64,000 nt of DNA, from the NCBI GenBank assembly GCA_964503125.1, contig CAZCZE010000005.1, positions 1 to 64,000 on the forward strand, read 5' to 3'. This document shows, piece after piece, positions 33,259-45,285 of the stretch (the first letter of the stretch is position 1; each line of letters starts with the position of its first letter). A model generated the notes under the pieces. It saw only the letters and a program-made list of their open reading frames with translations, did not search any database and had not been told where the DNA came from. This DNA is from FEN-1219 sp964503125. Lineage in GTDB: Bacteria > Pseudomonadota > Gammaproteobacteria > Steroidobacterales > Rariloculaceae. A program made the position numbers and the translations under genes.

Positions 33259-36039
33259 ATGCGGTTGCAGCGGCAACTGTTCGGCAGCCGGGTCGCGCGC
33301 CGCGTCTTCGCCTTCTTTCTGGTCGCGAGCCTCGTGCCCTTGCTCGCGTTCGGGTCGCTGGCGCTGACTCGCGTCGGTTCCGCGCTCGAGCAACAGGCGC
33401 TCGAGCAGCTCGACAACGCGAGCCGCAGCTACGGCCAAATCACGTTCGACAAGCTCGTAACCGCGACCGCCAGCCTGAAGGATCGCCACGCGATCGACGT
33501 GACCGCGGCAAGCGATCTGCCCGGGCTCGATGCCGCGGTCCTGACCGTCGAGGGCACGATGCGACCGCTGTTCGGCGAGTGGCGGCCGGCGAGTTTGCCG
33601 TCGCCGACCGAGGGTACCCCGGCGGCCGTGACCGTCGTGCCTCGCGCCGGAACGAGCGACGTCATCGTCTCGCAATCTCACGGCACTACCGTCGTGCATG
33701 GGCGCGTCGCACCCGAGTATTTGCAGCGCACCGATGGCCTGCTCGGGGCCGGCATGGACGTCTGCTTGTTTTCGACCCGAGACCTTAAGACGCCAATTCA
33801 CTGCTCGGCACCCCTTCCCGCAGCCGCCGTCTCCGCCCTCGCCATGCAACAACTGAGCTCCACGAGGCACTTCTCGTGGCGCGACGAGGGCGACGATTGG
33901 CTCACGTCCCACTGGCAGGTGTTCTTGCCCTCGCAGTTCAGCGCGGACGCCTGGATCGTCGTCGTGAGCCAGCCGCGCGAGCAGGCGCTGTCGTCGCTCG
34001 CGGTATTCAATAGCGTGGTGCCGCAAGCGGCTCTGCTGACGCTCGCGCTGATCGTCGTGCTGGCCGTCTCGCAAATCCGGCATACGATGAACCCGCTCGA
34101 CGCCCTGCTGGCCGGCACCCAGCGGATCGCGGCCGAGGACTTCTCCACGCCCGTGCGCATCGCTGCCCGCGACGAGTTCGGCGTGCTCGGCGACGCGCTG
34201 AACGGCATGGCCGATCGGCTCGACCGCCAGTTCGGCGCGCTGCGCGCCCTCGCCGAGATCGATCGGTCGATCCTCCAGTCGGCGGACCTCGAACCCGTTC
34301 TCAAGACCCTGTTCGAGCGCCTCGACAAGCTCGTGCCGGGCGGCCACCACCTCGTGCTCGTCATCGACGGCGACAATCCTGAGCACGGTCACGTTTATCG
34401 CGGCCGGCGCGCAGGGCGTGCCGAGCGCGAGCGCATCAAGGTCGCGCAGCCGCTGCGCGATTGGCTCGTCACTGCGGGACCCGACCGCGTGACCGACGTT
34501 GGCACGCTCGACGCATTGGGGCTGGCGGCGGGCCGCGACGGGAAGGAACCAGCGGCCTACGTCGTGCCGATCATGACCGGCGACCTGCCGACCGGCGCGC
34601 TCGTCACCACCGGCGCAGCGCCGGCCGAACGAGAGCGCGCGTCGATCCGCGAGCTCGTCGCGCGCATGACGGTTGCGATCTCCGCGGGTAAGCGCGAGGC
34701 CGAGCTGTTCCGCCGCGCTCATTTCGACATGCTCACGACCCTGCCGAACCGCGAGCTGCTCGACGATCGCTTGCGCCAGGCAGTGGCGCAGGCGGAGCGC
34801 GAGGAACGCTTTCTCGCCGTGCTATTCATCGACCTCGATGGCTTCAAAGAGATCAACGACAGCTTCGGCCATCGCTGCGGCGACGAGCTGCTCAAGGAGA
34901 CCGCGCTGCGGCTCACGGGAGTAATGCGGCACGGCGACACCGTCGCGCGCCTCGGCGGTGACGAGTACGCGATCGTGCTGCCGCAGATCCACAGCGCGCT
35001 CGAAGCCGAGACAGTCGCCAGCAAAGCCATCGCGACGCTACGTCGGCCGTTCGCCATCGACGGTCACGAGGCCTACGTGAGCGCCAGCGTCGGCATCGCC
35101 ATCTTCCCCGAGGATGGGCGCACGGCCGCCGAGCTGCTGCGTAGGGCCGACATGGCGATGTACACGGCCAAAGACGCCGGCAAGAGCTGCTATCGCTTCT
35201 TCGCCGAGGAAATGGATCGGCGATTGCAGGAGCGGCACTCGCTCCACTCCGACCTCCGCGGCGCGCTCGCGGCAGGGGAGTTCGCGCTCGCCTACCAGCC
35301 GCAGATCGACTTACGGACCGGAAAATTCGTTTCCGCCGAAGCGCTGCTGCGCTGGCGGCATCCGAGCCGCGGACTGGTATCGCCCGCGCTGTTCATACCG
35401 ATCCTCGAGGAAACGGGGCTCATCAAGGAGGTCGGAGCCTGGGTCCTCGAGAAGGCGCTCGCCGACTTCGCGGCCTGGCAGCGGGCCGGGCTACCGTTCG
35501 AGAGAGTCGCCGTGAACGCCTCCACTCGCCAGCTGCTCGACCCGGATTTCGCCGATCAACTGGCGAGGATCGTGGCCGAGGCGGGGCTCGTAGGACATCG
35601 CCTCGAGATCGAGCTCACCGAAGCGTCGTTGGTCGAGGATTTCCGCACGGCCAACCAAGTTCTATCGCAACTGCGCGCGCAAGGCATCCGCATCGCGCTC
35701 GACGATTTCGGCACCGGGTATTCGTCGTTGGCCTATCTCAACGAGCTCGCCTTCGACACGTTGAAGATCGATCGCGCCTTCGTGGTCAACTTGCCCGCCG
35801 AAAAATCCGTGGCAATCGTCAAGGCGATCATCGCCGTCGCCGCTGCACTCGGCAAGGCCGTCGTGGCCGAGGGCATCGAATCGCAACTTCAATACGGGCA
35901 GCTCGCCGCCCTGGGTTGCGATTTCGGACAGGGCTACTTGATCGCGAAGCCCGTGTCCGCGGAGGAGCTCGCGACCTGGGCGGCGGCGCAATCCCCCGCG
36001 AACGAGCACGAGTCTCGGCGCGCCGGCGGCAGAACTTAG
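33259..36039 (+). CDS. Membrane GGDEF-EAL protein with HAMP domain
   Basis: The 926-residue cyclic-di-GMP enzyme has a membrane span at 14-36, a periplasmic sensor to ~250, a second span at ~253-273 and a HAMP domain (~275-325). A GAF-like region follows to ~470. The GGDEF domain has an intact active site (Gly566-Gly-Asp-Glu-Tyr570), and the EAL domain has Glu694-Ala-Leu696 and DDFGTGYSSLAYL. Both diguanylate cyclase and phosphodiesterase motifs look intact, so net activity cannot be predicted. Its stop overlaps the convergent dacB gene by 4 bases. It may be coupled to the pseudopilin gene upstream. Confidence 0.93.
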   Translation: MRLQRQLFGSRVARRVFAFFLVASLVPLLAFGSLALTRVGSALEQQALEQLDNASRSYGQITFDKLVTATASLKDRHAIDVTAASDLPGLDAAVLTVEGTMRPLFGEWRPASLPSPTEGTPAAVTVVPRAGTSDVIVSQSHGTTVVHGRVAPEYLQRTDGLLGAGMDVCLFSTRDLKTPIHCSAPLPAAAVSALAMQQLSSTRHFSWRDEGDDWLTSHWQVFLPSQFSADAWIVVVSQPREQALSSLAVFNSVVPQAALLTLALIVVLAVSQIRHTMNPLDALLAGTQRIAAEDFSTPVRIAARDEFGVLGDALNGMADRLDRQFGALRALAEIDRSILQSADLEPVLKTLFERLDKLVPGGHHLVLVIDGDNPEHGHVYRGRRAGRAERERIKVAQPLRDWLVTAGPDRVTDVGTLDALGLAAGRDGKEPAAYVVPIMTGDLPTGALVTTGAAPAERERASIRELVARMTVAISAGKREAELFRRAHFDMLTTLPNRELLDDRLRQAVAQAEREERFLAVLFIDLDGFKEINDSFGHRCGDELLKETALRLTGVMRHGDTVARLGGDEYAIVLPQIHSALEAETVASKAIATLRRPFAIDGHEAYVSASVGIAIFPEDGRTAAELLRRADMAMYTAKDAGKSCYRFFAEEMDRRLQERHSLHSDLRGALAAGEFALAYQPQIDLRTGKFVSAEALLRWRHPSRGLVSPALFIPILEETGLIKEVGAWVLEKALADFAAWQRAGLPFERVAVNASTRQLLDPDFADQLARIVAEAGLVGHRLEIELTEASLVEDFRTANQVLSQLRAQGIRIALDDFGTGYSSLAYLNELAFDTLKIDRAFVVNLPAEKSVAIVKAIIAVAAALGKAVVAEGIESQLQYGQLAALGCDFGQGYLIAKPVSAEELATWAAAQSPANEHESRRAGGRT

Positions 36040-37451
36040 CGCTGCGCCAGCGCAAACCGCAGCACAGCTTCCTCGAGCTCTTGCCCCGGCCCGCGATGCG
36101 CGTCGTCGTGGTTCATGGCCACGGCCACGACATAGGTACGCCCGCTCCCCGCGCGCACGTAGCCGGCCACGGCCGAGACGTGGTCGAGTCGGCCGGTTTT
36201 GAGATGCATCACGCCCGCGGCGGGCGACGCGTCGAAGCGGCCGCGCGTCGTGCCGTCGAGGCCGCCGAGCGATAGCGACGCCATGAACTCGGGCGCGTAC
36301 GGGCTGCGATAGGCCGTGCGCAGCAGATCGACGAACAGCTGCATCGACGCACGCTCGTCGCGCGACAAGCCCGCGCCGTTTTGCAGCACGAGCGAATCGA
36401 TGTCGAGGCCGCGCGCCGTCAAGAGCTCGCGCACGGCCGCGACGCCGCTGTCACGAGTTCCGGGCGCCCCGGCCGTCTCGGCGCCGAGCGTGTAGAGCAG
36501 CTGGCGCGTCATGACGTTGTTGCTGTTCTTGTTGATGCTGCGGACGACCTCGCCGAGCGGCTTCGACTGCCAGACGAGCGTCGGTGCGGTCTCGGCCGGG
36601 ATCGCGGCCGTGCGCAGCTTGCCCGAGAAGTCGCCGCCGACCTCGCCCCACAGCGACTCGAACAGGCCGAACGCGAACGTATCGTGCTGCAGCACCGTGC
36701 GCCCGAGACCGTAGGTGTTGCAGCGGCGCGAGAACTGCCCGTCGAGCACGACGCGCGCCAGCGACTCGAGATCGCGGTGATTGAACGCGATGCCGGCCTG
36801 GTAGCCGCGGCACGGACCGTCGACGAGCTCGAGGTTGTTGTCGATCGCGAGGTTCGCGAGCACGGGCTCGGTGGCGACGCGGACGCGGCCGTGCCTCACG
36901 TCGGGCGTGAACTCGAACTGCACGGCCTTGAAGTTCACGAGCAGCGCGTTCGGCAAGACGTTGTAGGTCCGATAGGGCTGGCCGTCGAACGCGCCCGGGT
37001 CGGGCTCGTCCACTGCGAAGTGGCTGTCGTCGAGCACGAGATCGCCTTCGATCTCGCGAAGGCCCGTGCGGCGCAGCGCGCGCAAGAGCTTCCAGACCTC
37101 CTCGACGACGAGATAGGGGTCGCCGTAACCCTTGATCGCGAGGTCGCCGTCGAGCTTCTCGCCGTCGAAGTCGCCGAGGAAGTAGACCTCCGTGGGCCAC
37201 GTGTAGGCGGGCCCGAGATACTCGAGGGCGCTCCACGTCGTCACGACTTTCATGACCGACGCCGGACTACGCGGCACGTCGGCCAAGTGACTCAAGACGG
37301 GCAGGGACTCGTCGACGGCCTGCACGACGATGCTGACGTTTTCAGGCGGGATGCCGTGGCCCGAAAGCACGAGCGCGATCTCGGGCGGCAGCTCGGCGGC
37401 GTTCGCGCCGAACGCCGCCGTCAATACCGCTGCCGCCGACAAGACTCGCAT
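36036..37451 (-). CDS. dacB: D-alanyl-D-alanine carboxypeptidase/endopeptidase (PBP4, S13 family)
   Basis: A 471-residue periplasmic penicillin-binding protein with a signal peptide ending near ANA (residue 18). Active-site motifs are Ser65-Val-Met-Lys68, SINKNSNN (SxN) and HLKTGRLD (KTG), in PBP4 order with a ~170-residue insertion between SxxK and SxN. It trims pentapeptides and cuts cross-links in peptidoglycan. Length is close to E. coli DacB (477). Confidence 0.94.
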   Translation of the reverse strand: MRVLSAAAVLTAAFGANAAELPPEIALVLSGHGIPPENVSIVVQAVDESLPVLSHLADVPRSPASVMKVVTTWSALEYLGPAYTWPTEVYFLGDFDGEKLDGDLAIKGYGDPYLVVEEVWKLLRALRRTGLREIEGDLVLDDSHFAVDEPDPGAFDGQPYRTYNVLPNALLVNFKAVQFEFTPDVRHGRVRVATEPVLANLAIDNNLELVDGPCRGYQAGIAFNHRDLESLARVVLDGQFSRRCNTYGLGRTVLQHDTFAFGLFESLWGEVGGDFSGKLRTAAIPAETAPTLVWQSKPLGEVVRSINKNSNNVMTRQLLYTLGAETAGAPGTRDSGVAAVRELLTARGLDIDSLVLQNGAGLSRDERASMQLFVDLLRTAYRSPYAPEFMASLSLGGLDGTTRGRFDASPAAGVMHLKTGRLDHVSAVAGYVRAGSGRTYVVAVAMNHDDAHRGPGQELEEAVLRFALAQR

Positions 37452-37599
37452 GGCCGTGGATTCTGCCTCAACGACGCGGCGCGCGACCAGCTACTTGCAC
37501 GTCGGTGGCAGCGTAGAACGGCGGGCACGCTGCGCTAGAATAGCGCCCTCGTTCAACGCCAAGCTCGGCCAGCCGTGCCGCAGTCCTCAAGGAGTCCCC

Positions 37600-38493
37600 G
37601 TGAGCAATTTGGACCAGCAACTCGCCAAGATCAAGAACGACAAGGGTTTCATCGCGGCCCTCGACCAGAGCGGCGGCAGCACCCCCAAGGCCTTGAAGCT
37701 CTATGGCGTCGAGGAAACGGCGTGGACGAACGAGCAAGGCATGTACGACGTCGTGCACGCCATGCGTACCCGCATCATCACGAGCCCCGCGTTCGAAGGT
37801 TCGCGTATCGTCGGCGCGATCCTGTTCGAGAACACGATGGACCGCGACGTCGAAGGCAAACCGACGCCGACGTATCTCTGGTTGGTCAAAGGCGTCGTGT
37901 CGTTCCTCAAGGTCGACAAGGGCCTCGCCGACGAGAAGGACGGCGTGCAGCTCATGAAGCCGATGCCGGACCTGGACGCGTTGCTCAAGCGCGCGAAAGC
38001 CAAGGACGTGTTCGGGACGAAGATGCGTTCCGTCATCAAGCAGGCGAACCCCGCCGGCATCGAGGCCGTCGTCAAGCAGCAGTTCGACATCGGTAAGCAA
38101 ATCATCGCGGCGGGCCTCGTGCCCATCATCGAGCCCGAGGTCGACATCAAGACGCCGAACAAGGACAAGGCCGAGGACCTGCTCAAGGCCGCGATCTTGA
38201 AGGAGCTTAACGCGCTCAAGCCGGAGCAGCGCGTCATGCTCAAGCTTACGATCCCCGACAAGGACAATCTCTACACCGACCTCATCGAGCACAAGAACGT
38301 GTTGCGCGTCGTGGCGCTCTCGGGCGGCTACACGCGCGAGGACGCGAACCAACGCCTGGCGCGCAACAGCGGCATGAGCGCGAGCTTCTCGCGCGCGCTC
38401 GCGGAGGGCTTGAAGGCGCAGCAATCCGACAAAGAATTCAATGCAGCGCTCGACGCTTCGATCGAAAGCATCTACCGCGCGTCGATCACCTGA
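37600..38493 (+). CDS. Fructose-bisphosphate aldolase, class I (small bacterial type)
   Basis: A 297-residue Schiff-base aldolase splitting fructose 1,6-bisphosphate in glycolysis and gluconeogenesis. Signatures are GFIAALDQSGGSTPKAL, GLVPIIEPEVDI, and RVMLKLTIPDKDNLY containing the candidate Schiff-base lysine. It matches the Staphylococcus-type class I enzyme rather than the animal type. The GTG start at 37600 is preceded by AAGGAG at 37589-37594. A TAGAAT sequence at about 37537 could be its -10 box. Confidence 0.92.
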   Translation: MSNLDQQLAKIKNDKGFIAALDQSGGSTPKALKLYGVEETAWTNEQGMYDVVHAMRTRIITSPAFEGSRIVGAILFENTMDRDVEGKPTPTYLWLVKGVVSFLKVDKGLADEKDGVQLMKPMPDLDALLKRAKAKDVFGTKMRSVIKQANPAGIEAVVKQQFDIGKQIIAAGLVPIIEPEVDIKTPNKDKAEDLLKAAILKELNALKPEQRVMLKLTIPDKDNLYTDLIEHKNVLRVVALSGGYTREDANQRLARNSGMSASFSRALAEGLKAQQSDKEFNAALDASIESIYRASIT

Positions 38494-38565
38494 GCACCGG
38501 CTTTGCACTGGAAGCAGAACTCAAGCCTCGGCGACGAGGCCTCGCCGGAGTTTGGATGTAAGCAC

Positions 38566-40788
<2,223 letters not shown>

Positions 40789-40903
40789 GTTTGCGTCGTA
40801 AGAAAAATGCGCCGGCTGGCCGAACCGGTGGGTTCTGGTGCTAGACTAGCCGGCTTCAAAAAACGTAGGACCTGCTTTTCGCCTCAGGAGGGCGTTTCAA
40901 GCC

Positions 40904-42304
40904 ATGGCTCATAAGAACCTAGAGGACGTGCTAAAAGCCGCCAAGAACCCAGTCGACCATCTCCGCCACTCGCGAATCGGCGCCTATGTCTACCCCGTAG
41001 TGCCCGCCGAGTTCTCGAACTGGCGCGATGAGCAAGCCGCGTGGCGCAAGACGGCCGTCCTCTTCGATCAGTCGCACCACATGGTCGACATCTACATCCA
41101 AGGCCCCGACGCGATCAAGCTCGTATCCGACCTCGCCATCAACACCTTCGCGAACTTCCCCCTCGACCGCGCCAAGCAATTCGTTCCATGCAGCTACAGC
41201 GGTCACGTCATCGGCGACGGCATCCTGTTCCACCTCGAGAAGAACAAGCTCGTGTTCGTCGGCCGGGCGCCGACCGCGAACTGGATTCAGTTCCACGCCG
41301 AGACCGGCAAGTATCGCGTCACGATCAAGAAGGACGACCGCTCGCCCGGCAATCCGAAGGGCAAGGCCGTCAACCGCATCTCCTATCGTTTCCAGATCCA
41401 AGGCCCGAATGCGTGGCCGCTCATCGAGAAGCTCAACGGCAAGAAAGTGCCGGACCTCAAGTTCTTCCACATGAGCACCATGAAGATCGCGGGCCAAAAA
41501 ATCCGCACGCTGCGCCACGGCATGGCCGGCGCTCCGGGCCTCGAGATCTGGGGCCCGTACAAGGACCGCGAGAAGATCCGCGAGGCGATCGTCAAGACCG
41601 GCGAAGCGTTCGGCCTGCGTCAGGTCGGGTCGCGCGCCTATGCGACGAACACTCTCGAGTCGGGTTGGATTCCGTCGCCGCTGCCGGCCGTCTACACCGA
41701 CGAGCGCATGAAGAAATACCGCAAGTGGCTGCCGGCTTCGAGCTATGAGGCCACGGGCGGTCTCGCGGGCAGCTTCGTATCGGACAATATCGAGGACTAC
41801 TACGTCACACCGTACGAGATCGGTTACGGCCCGTTCGTCAAGTTCGACCACGAGTTCATCGGCCGCGAAGCGCTCGAGAAGATGGCCAACAAGCCGCATC
41901 GGCGCAAGGTCACGTTCGCCTGGAACGGCGACGACGTCACCAAGGCGTTCGGGTCGATGTTCGCGGGCAATGACGAGCATTACAAGTACATCGACCTGCC
42001 GCTCAGCAACTACGCCTCGGCGTCGTTCGACAAGATCGTCGACAGGAGCGGCAAAGTGGTCGGCGCCTCGATGTTCGCGGGCTACAGCTACAACGAGAAG
42101 TCGATGTTGTCGCTCGGCATCGTCGATCCGGGCGTGCACCTCGGCGACGAGGTCACGCTCGTGTGGGGCGAGCCCGACGGGGGCACGAAGAAGGTCACGG
42201 TTGAACGGCACAAGCAACTCCACATCCGCGCGACCGTGAGCGCTGTACCCTACTCCAGGTTCGTCCGCGAAACCTACGCGGCCGGCTGGCGCTCCGGTAA
42301 CTAA
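40904..42304 (+). CDS. LigM-like tetrahydrofolate-dependent aryl O-demethylase, paralog 1
   Basis: A 466-residue GcvT-fold protein very close to LigM of Sphingobium, which moves the methyl group of vanillate or 3-O-methylgallate to tetrahydrofolate, giving protocatechuate or gallate. The LigM catalytic positions Tyr31, Arg122 and Tyr247 correspond here to Tyr30 (IGAYVYPVV), Arg121 (FVGRAPTANW) and Tyr246 (GSRAYATNTLESGW), all present. It starts with ATG, with AGGAGG 12 bases upstream. It is the first of three tandem paralogs, followed by a terminator-like hairpin. Confidence 0.9.
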   Translation: MAHKNLEDVLKAAKNPVDHLRHSRIGAYVYPVVPAEFSNWRDEQAAWRKTAVLFDQSHHMVDIYIQGPDAIKLVSDLAINTFANFPLDRAKQFVPCSYSGHVIGDGILFHLEKNKLVFVGRAPTANWIQFHAETGKYRVTIKKDDRSPGNPKGKAVNRISYRFQIQGPNAWPLIEKLNGKKVPDLKFFHMSTMKIAGQKIRTLRHGMAGAPGLEIWGPYKDREKIREAIVKTGEAFGLRQVGSRAYATNTLESGWIPSPLPAVYTDERMKKYRKWLPASSYEATGGLAGSFVSDNIEDYYVTPYEIGYGPFVKFDHEFIGREALEKMANKPHRRKVTFAWNGDDVTKAFGSMFAGNDEHYKYIDLPLSNYASASFDKIVDRSGKVVGASMFAGYSYNEKSMLSLGIVDPGVHLGDEVTLVWGEPDGGTKKVTVERHKQLHIRATVSAVPYSRFVRETYAAGWRSGN

Positions 42305-42342
42305 TCTCGCGCGGGGCCGTTTAGCTCCGTTCGAAAATCCAG

Positions 42343-42376
42343 GGGCGGGCGGTCGCGACGACGCTCGCCCTTTTTT
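42343..42376 (+). terminator. Terminator-like hairpin between demethylase paralogs 1 and 2
   Basis: GGGCGGGCG pairs with CGCTCGCCC (one G-U pair) around a 10-base loop, followed by six T. It lies 22 bases before the next ATG, so it may attenuate rather than fully separate the two genes. Confidence 0.8.
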
Positions 42377-42398
42377 CTTGATGAGGACACGAGGAACT

Positions 42399-43802
42399 AT
42401 GGCCGCACACAATCTGAGCTCCGTGCTCAAAGCGCACGGCAACGCCGTCAAGTTGCTGCGCAACTCGAAGATCGGCATGTACGTCTACCCCGTCGTTGCG
42501 GCGGAGTTCTCGAATTGGCGCAACGAACAGGTCGCATGGCGCAAGTCGGCCGTGCTGTTCGACCAAACCCATCACATGGACGAGCTCGTCGTCGAGGGCC
42601 CCGACGCGGCGGCGTTCCTCGAGTACGTCGGCATCAACAGCTTCGCCAATTTCGACTCGAACCGTGCCAAGCATTTCGTGCCCATCACACCGGCCGGCCA
42701 CGTCATCGGTGACATGATCGTCTTCCGCGAGCGCGAGGATAAGTTCATGCTCGTCGGCCGAGCCCCGACGGCCAACTGGGTCCGGTTCCAGCAGGCCATC
42801 GGCAAATGGAAGGTGCGCCTCACGCACGATCCGCGTTCCGACAGCCGCCCCGACGGCAGGGCGATCTACCGCACTCACTACCGCTTTCAGATCCAAGGCC
42901 CCGAGGCCAACAAAATCTTCGACAAGATCAATGGCGGGCCCGTCCCCGACGTCAAGTTCTTCCACGTCGACTGGATCAAGATCGGCTCGCGGCGTGTGCA
43001 GGCGCTGCGGCACGGCATGGCCGGCGCTCCAGGCCTCGAGGTTTGGGGCCCGTTCGCCGACAAGCACTACATCCAATCGACGATCCTCGAGGCGGCCCGC
43101 GAAGTCGGCGTCGACTTGGCATTGGTCGGGAGCCGCGCGTACTCGACGAACACGCTCGAGTCGGGCTGGATCCCGTCGCCGCTGCCCGCCATTTATACCG
43201 GCGGCGGCATGCTGCAGGAGTACCGTGACTGGCTCGGCGCCGACAGCTACGAAGCCGTGGGCTCGATCGGCGGCAGCCTCGCGACCGACAACATCGAGGA
43301 CTACTACGTCAATCCGTTCGAGCTCGGTTACGGGTTCTACATCGGCTGGAAGACGGACTTCATCGGCAAAGATGCCCTGACGAAAATGAAGGACCAGAAG
43401 AACCGTAAGAAGGTCACGCTCGAGTGGAACCGCGACGATCTCTTGAAGGTCGTGGCCTCCTCGTTCGAAGAGGGCGTGCCCTACAAGTGGATCGACTTCC
43501 CGCAGCCGAACTACGCCTCGACGAACGCCGACCTGCTGTTGAACGGCAAGAAGCAAGCTGGTATTTCGATGTTCAACGGCTATTCGTTCAACGAGCGCTG
43601 CATGCTGTCGCTCGGCGTCGTCAACGACGACGTGGCTGTGGGCGATCAGCTCACGTTGATCTGGGGGGAGCCGCAAACGACGGGCAAGACCTCGACCGAG
43701 CCGCACCGGCAGGTCGAGATCCGCGTCCGCGTGGCGCCGACGCCGTACGCGCGCGAAGCGCGCGAGAACTACGCCGCGAGCTGGCGCACGAAGGGCGCTT
43801 GA
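42399..43802 (+). CDS. LigM-like tetrahydrofolate-dependent aryl O-demethylase, paralog 2
   Basis: A 467-residue second GcvT-fold aryl demethylase with the same architecture. Its LigM-equivalent residues are Tyr30 (IGMYVYPVV), Arg121 (LVGRAPTANW) and Tyr248 (GSRAYSTNTLESGW), so it should be catalytically competent. Internal sequence differs enough from paralog 1 (for example the THHMDELVVEGPDAAAF region) to suggest another methoxy-aromatic substrate. ATG at 42399 has GAGGA at 42391-42395, slightly close; the ATG at 42381 is less like the homologs. Confidence 0.9.
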   Translation: MAAHNLSSVLKAHGNAVKLLRNSKIGMYVYPVVAAEFSNWRNEQVAWRKSAVLFDQTHHMDELVVEGPDAAAFLEYVGINSFANFDSNRAKHFVPITPAGHVIGDMIVFREREDKFMLVGRAPTANWVRFQQAIGKWKVRLTHDPRSDSRPDGRAIYRTHYRFQIQGPEANKIFDKINGGPVPDVKFFHVDWIKIGSRRVQALRHGMAGAPGLEVWGPFADKHYIQSTILEAAREVGVDLALVGSRAYSTNTLESGWIPSPLPAIYTGGGMLQEYRDWLGADSYEAVGSIGGSLATDNIEDYYVNPFELGYGFYIGWKTDFIGKDALTKMKDQKNRKKVTLEWNRDDLLKVVASSFEEGVPYKWIDFPQPNYASTNADLLLNGKKQAGISMFNGYSFNERCMLSLGVVNDDVAVGDQLTLIWGEPQTTGKTSTEPHRQVEIRVRVAPTPYAREARENYAASWRTKGA

Positions 43803-43867
43803 GCGGCGCACAGTAAGGCGGGTTCGCGTTAGCCGTGAGAGGATTGTTCCTTTAGGGTGCCGGGTTT

Positions 43868-45241
43868 ATGAGCCATCGAAACCTAGAAGAAGCGCTTAAA
43901 GCCGCCAAGAACCCGGTCGAGATGCTGCGCAACTCGCAGATCGGGCCCTACGCGTTCCCGGTGGTCCCGAGCGAGTTCACGAACTGGCGTGACGAGCAAC
44001 GGTCGTGGCGCGAGACCTGCGCGCTGTTCGACCAGTCGCACCACATGACGGACCTTTACGTCGAAGGTCCCGACGCACTCAAGGCGATCTCGGCTCTCGG
44101 CATCAACACGTTCAACAACTTCCGGGTCGACACGGCCAAGCAATTCGTCGCCTGCAACCACGACGGCTGTGTCATCGGCGACGCGATCCTGTTTCATCTC
44201 GCGCCGAACAGCTTCGTGTTCGTCGGCCGCCCGTCTGCGCTCAATTGGGTTCAGTACAACCTCGAGACGGGCCACTACAACGCGAGAGTCGAGCGCGACG
44301 AGCGCTCGTTCGTCAACAAGTCGGGCGCGCGCCGCCTGTACCGCTATCAGGTTCAGGGCCCGAACGCGAAGAAGGTCATGGAGAAGGTCACGGGCAAACC
44401 CGTGCCCGACATCAAGTTCTTTCACATGGACACGTTCGACATCTCGGGCTGCAAGGTCCGTGCGTTGCGCCACGGCATGGTGGGCCAGCCGGGCTGGGAG
44501 ATCTTCGGACCGTGGGCCGAAGGCGACAGAGTTCGCGACGCGATCGTCGAAGCGGGCCGCGAATTCGGCATTCGGAAGGTCGGCGCACGCACCTACCCCA
44601 CGAGCACGCTCGAGTCGGGCTGGATTCCGTCACCGCTGCCCGCCGTCTACACGGGCGAGCGGATGAGGCCCTACCGCGAGTGGCTTTTAGGCACGAGCTA
44701 CGAGGCCACGGCCTCGCTCGGCGGCAGCTTCGTGTCGAAGAACATCGAGAGCTACTACCTGACGCCGTACGACCTGGGCTACGGCGGCTTCGTGCGCTTC
44801 GACCACGACTTCGTGGGCCGCGCGGCGCTCGAGAAAATCGCCAAGAAACCGAAGCGCCAGAAAGTGACTCTGGTCTGGAACGGCGACGACGTCGACAAGG
44901 TGTTCAGCCGCCTGTTCCACGCCGGCAGGTTCTCGAAGTACATCGACCTGCCGCTCGCCAACTACGCCACGCTATCGTTCGACAAGATCGTCAAGGGCGG
45001 CAAGACGGTGGGCGTTTCGATGTACACGGGCTACAGCTTCAACGAGCGCTCCATGCTCTCGCTGGCCGTCGTCGACGTGAAACACGCGAAACCCGGCACG
45101 AAGGTGTCCGTGGTCTGGGGTGAGGACGGCGGCGGCACGAAGAAACCCACCGTCGAGCGCCACAACCAGGCGACGATTCGCGCGACCGTGCAGCCCGCGC
45201 CGTACGGCGAGACGGCACGCGTCGCCTACCGGCCGAAATAA
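43868..45241 (+). CDS. LigM-like aryl O-demethylase paralog 3, catalytic Tyr replaced by Phe
   Basis: A 457-residue third tandem paralog. The fold is intact (LFDQSHHMTDLYVEGPDA, YRYQVQGPNAKKVMEKV, SSLPAVYTG-type region). The position equivalent to LigM Tyr31 is Phe30 (IGPYAFPVV), while Arg121 (FVGRPSALNW) and Tyr243 (ARTYPTSTLESGW) remain. The AP-T-AN motif after the arginine is also changed to PSALN. This points to an altered aromatic pocket, hence a different substrate or weaker demethylase activity. It begins 65 bases after paralog 2 with no terminator between. Confidence 0.87.
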   Translation: MSHRNLEEALKAAKNPVEMLRNSQIGPYAFPVVPSEFTNWRDEQRSWRETCALFDQSHHMTDLYVEGPDALKAISALGINTFNNFRVDTAKQFVACNHDGCVIGDAILFHLAPNSFVFVGRPSALNWVQYNLETGHYNARVERDERSFVNKSGARRLYRYQVQGPNAKKVMEKVTGKPVPDIKFFHMDTFDISGCKVRALRHGMVGQPGWEIFGPWAEGDRVRDAIVEAGREFGIRKVGARTYPTSTLESGWIPSPLPAVYTGERMRPYREWLLGTSYEATASLGGSFVSKNIESYYLTPYDLGYGGFVRFDHDFVGRAALEKIAKKPKRQKVTLVWNGDDVDKVFSRLFHAGRFSKYIDLPLANYATLSFDKIVKGGKTVGVSMYTGYSFNERSMLSLAVVDVKHAKPGTKVSVVWGEDGGGTKKPTVERHNQATIRATVQPAPYGETARVAYRPK

Positions 45242-45285
45242 CGCACCGCGAGATCCCGGCGCGGGCGACGGCCGCGCGACGGTGG

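Noticed and set aside
40811..40854. GCCGGCT/AGCCGGC inverted repeat between isocitrate dehydrogenase and the first demethylase
   Set aside because: The loop is about 30 bases and no T-run follows, so it does not look like a terminator; it may be chance in high-GC DNA.
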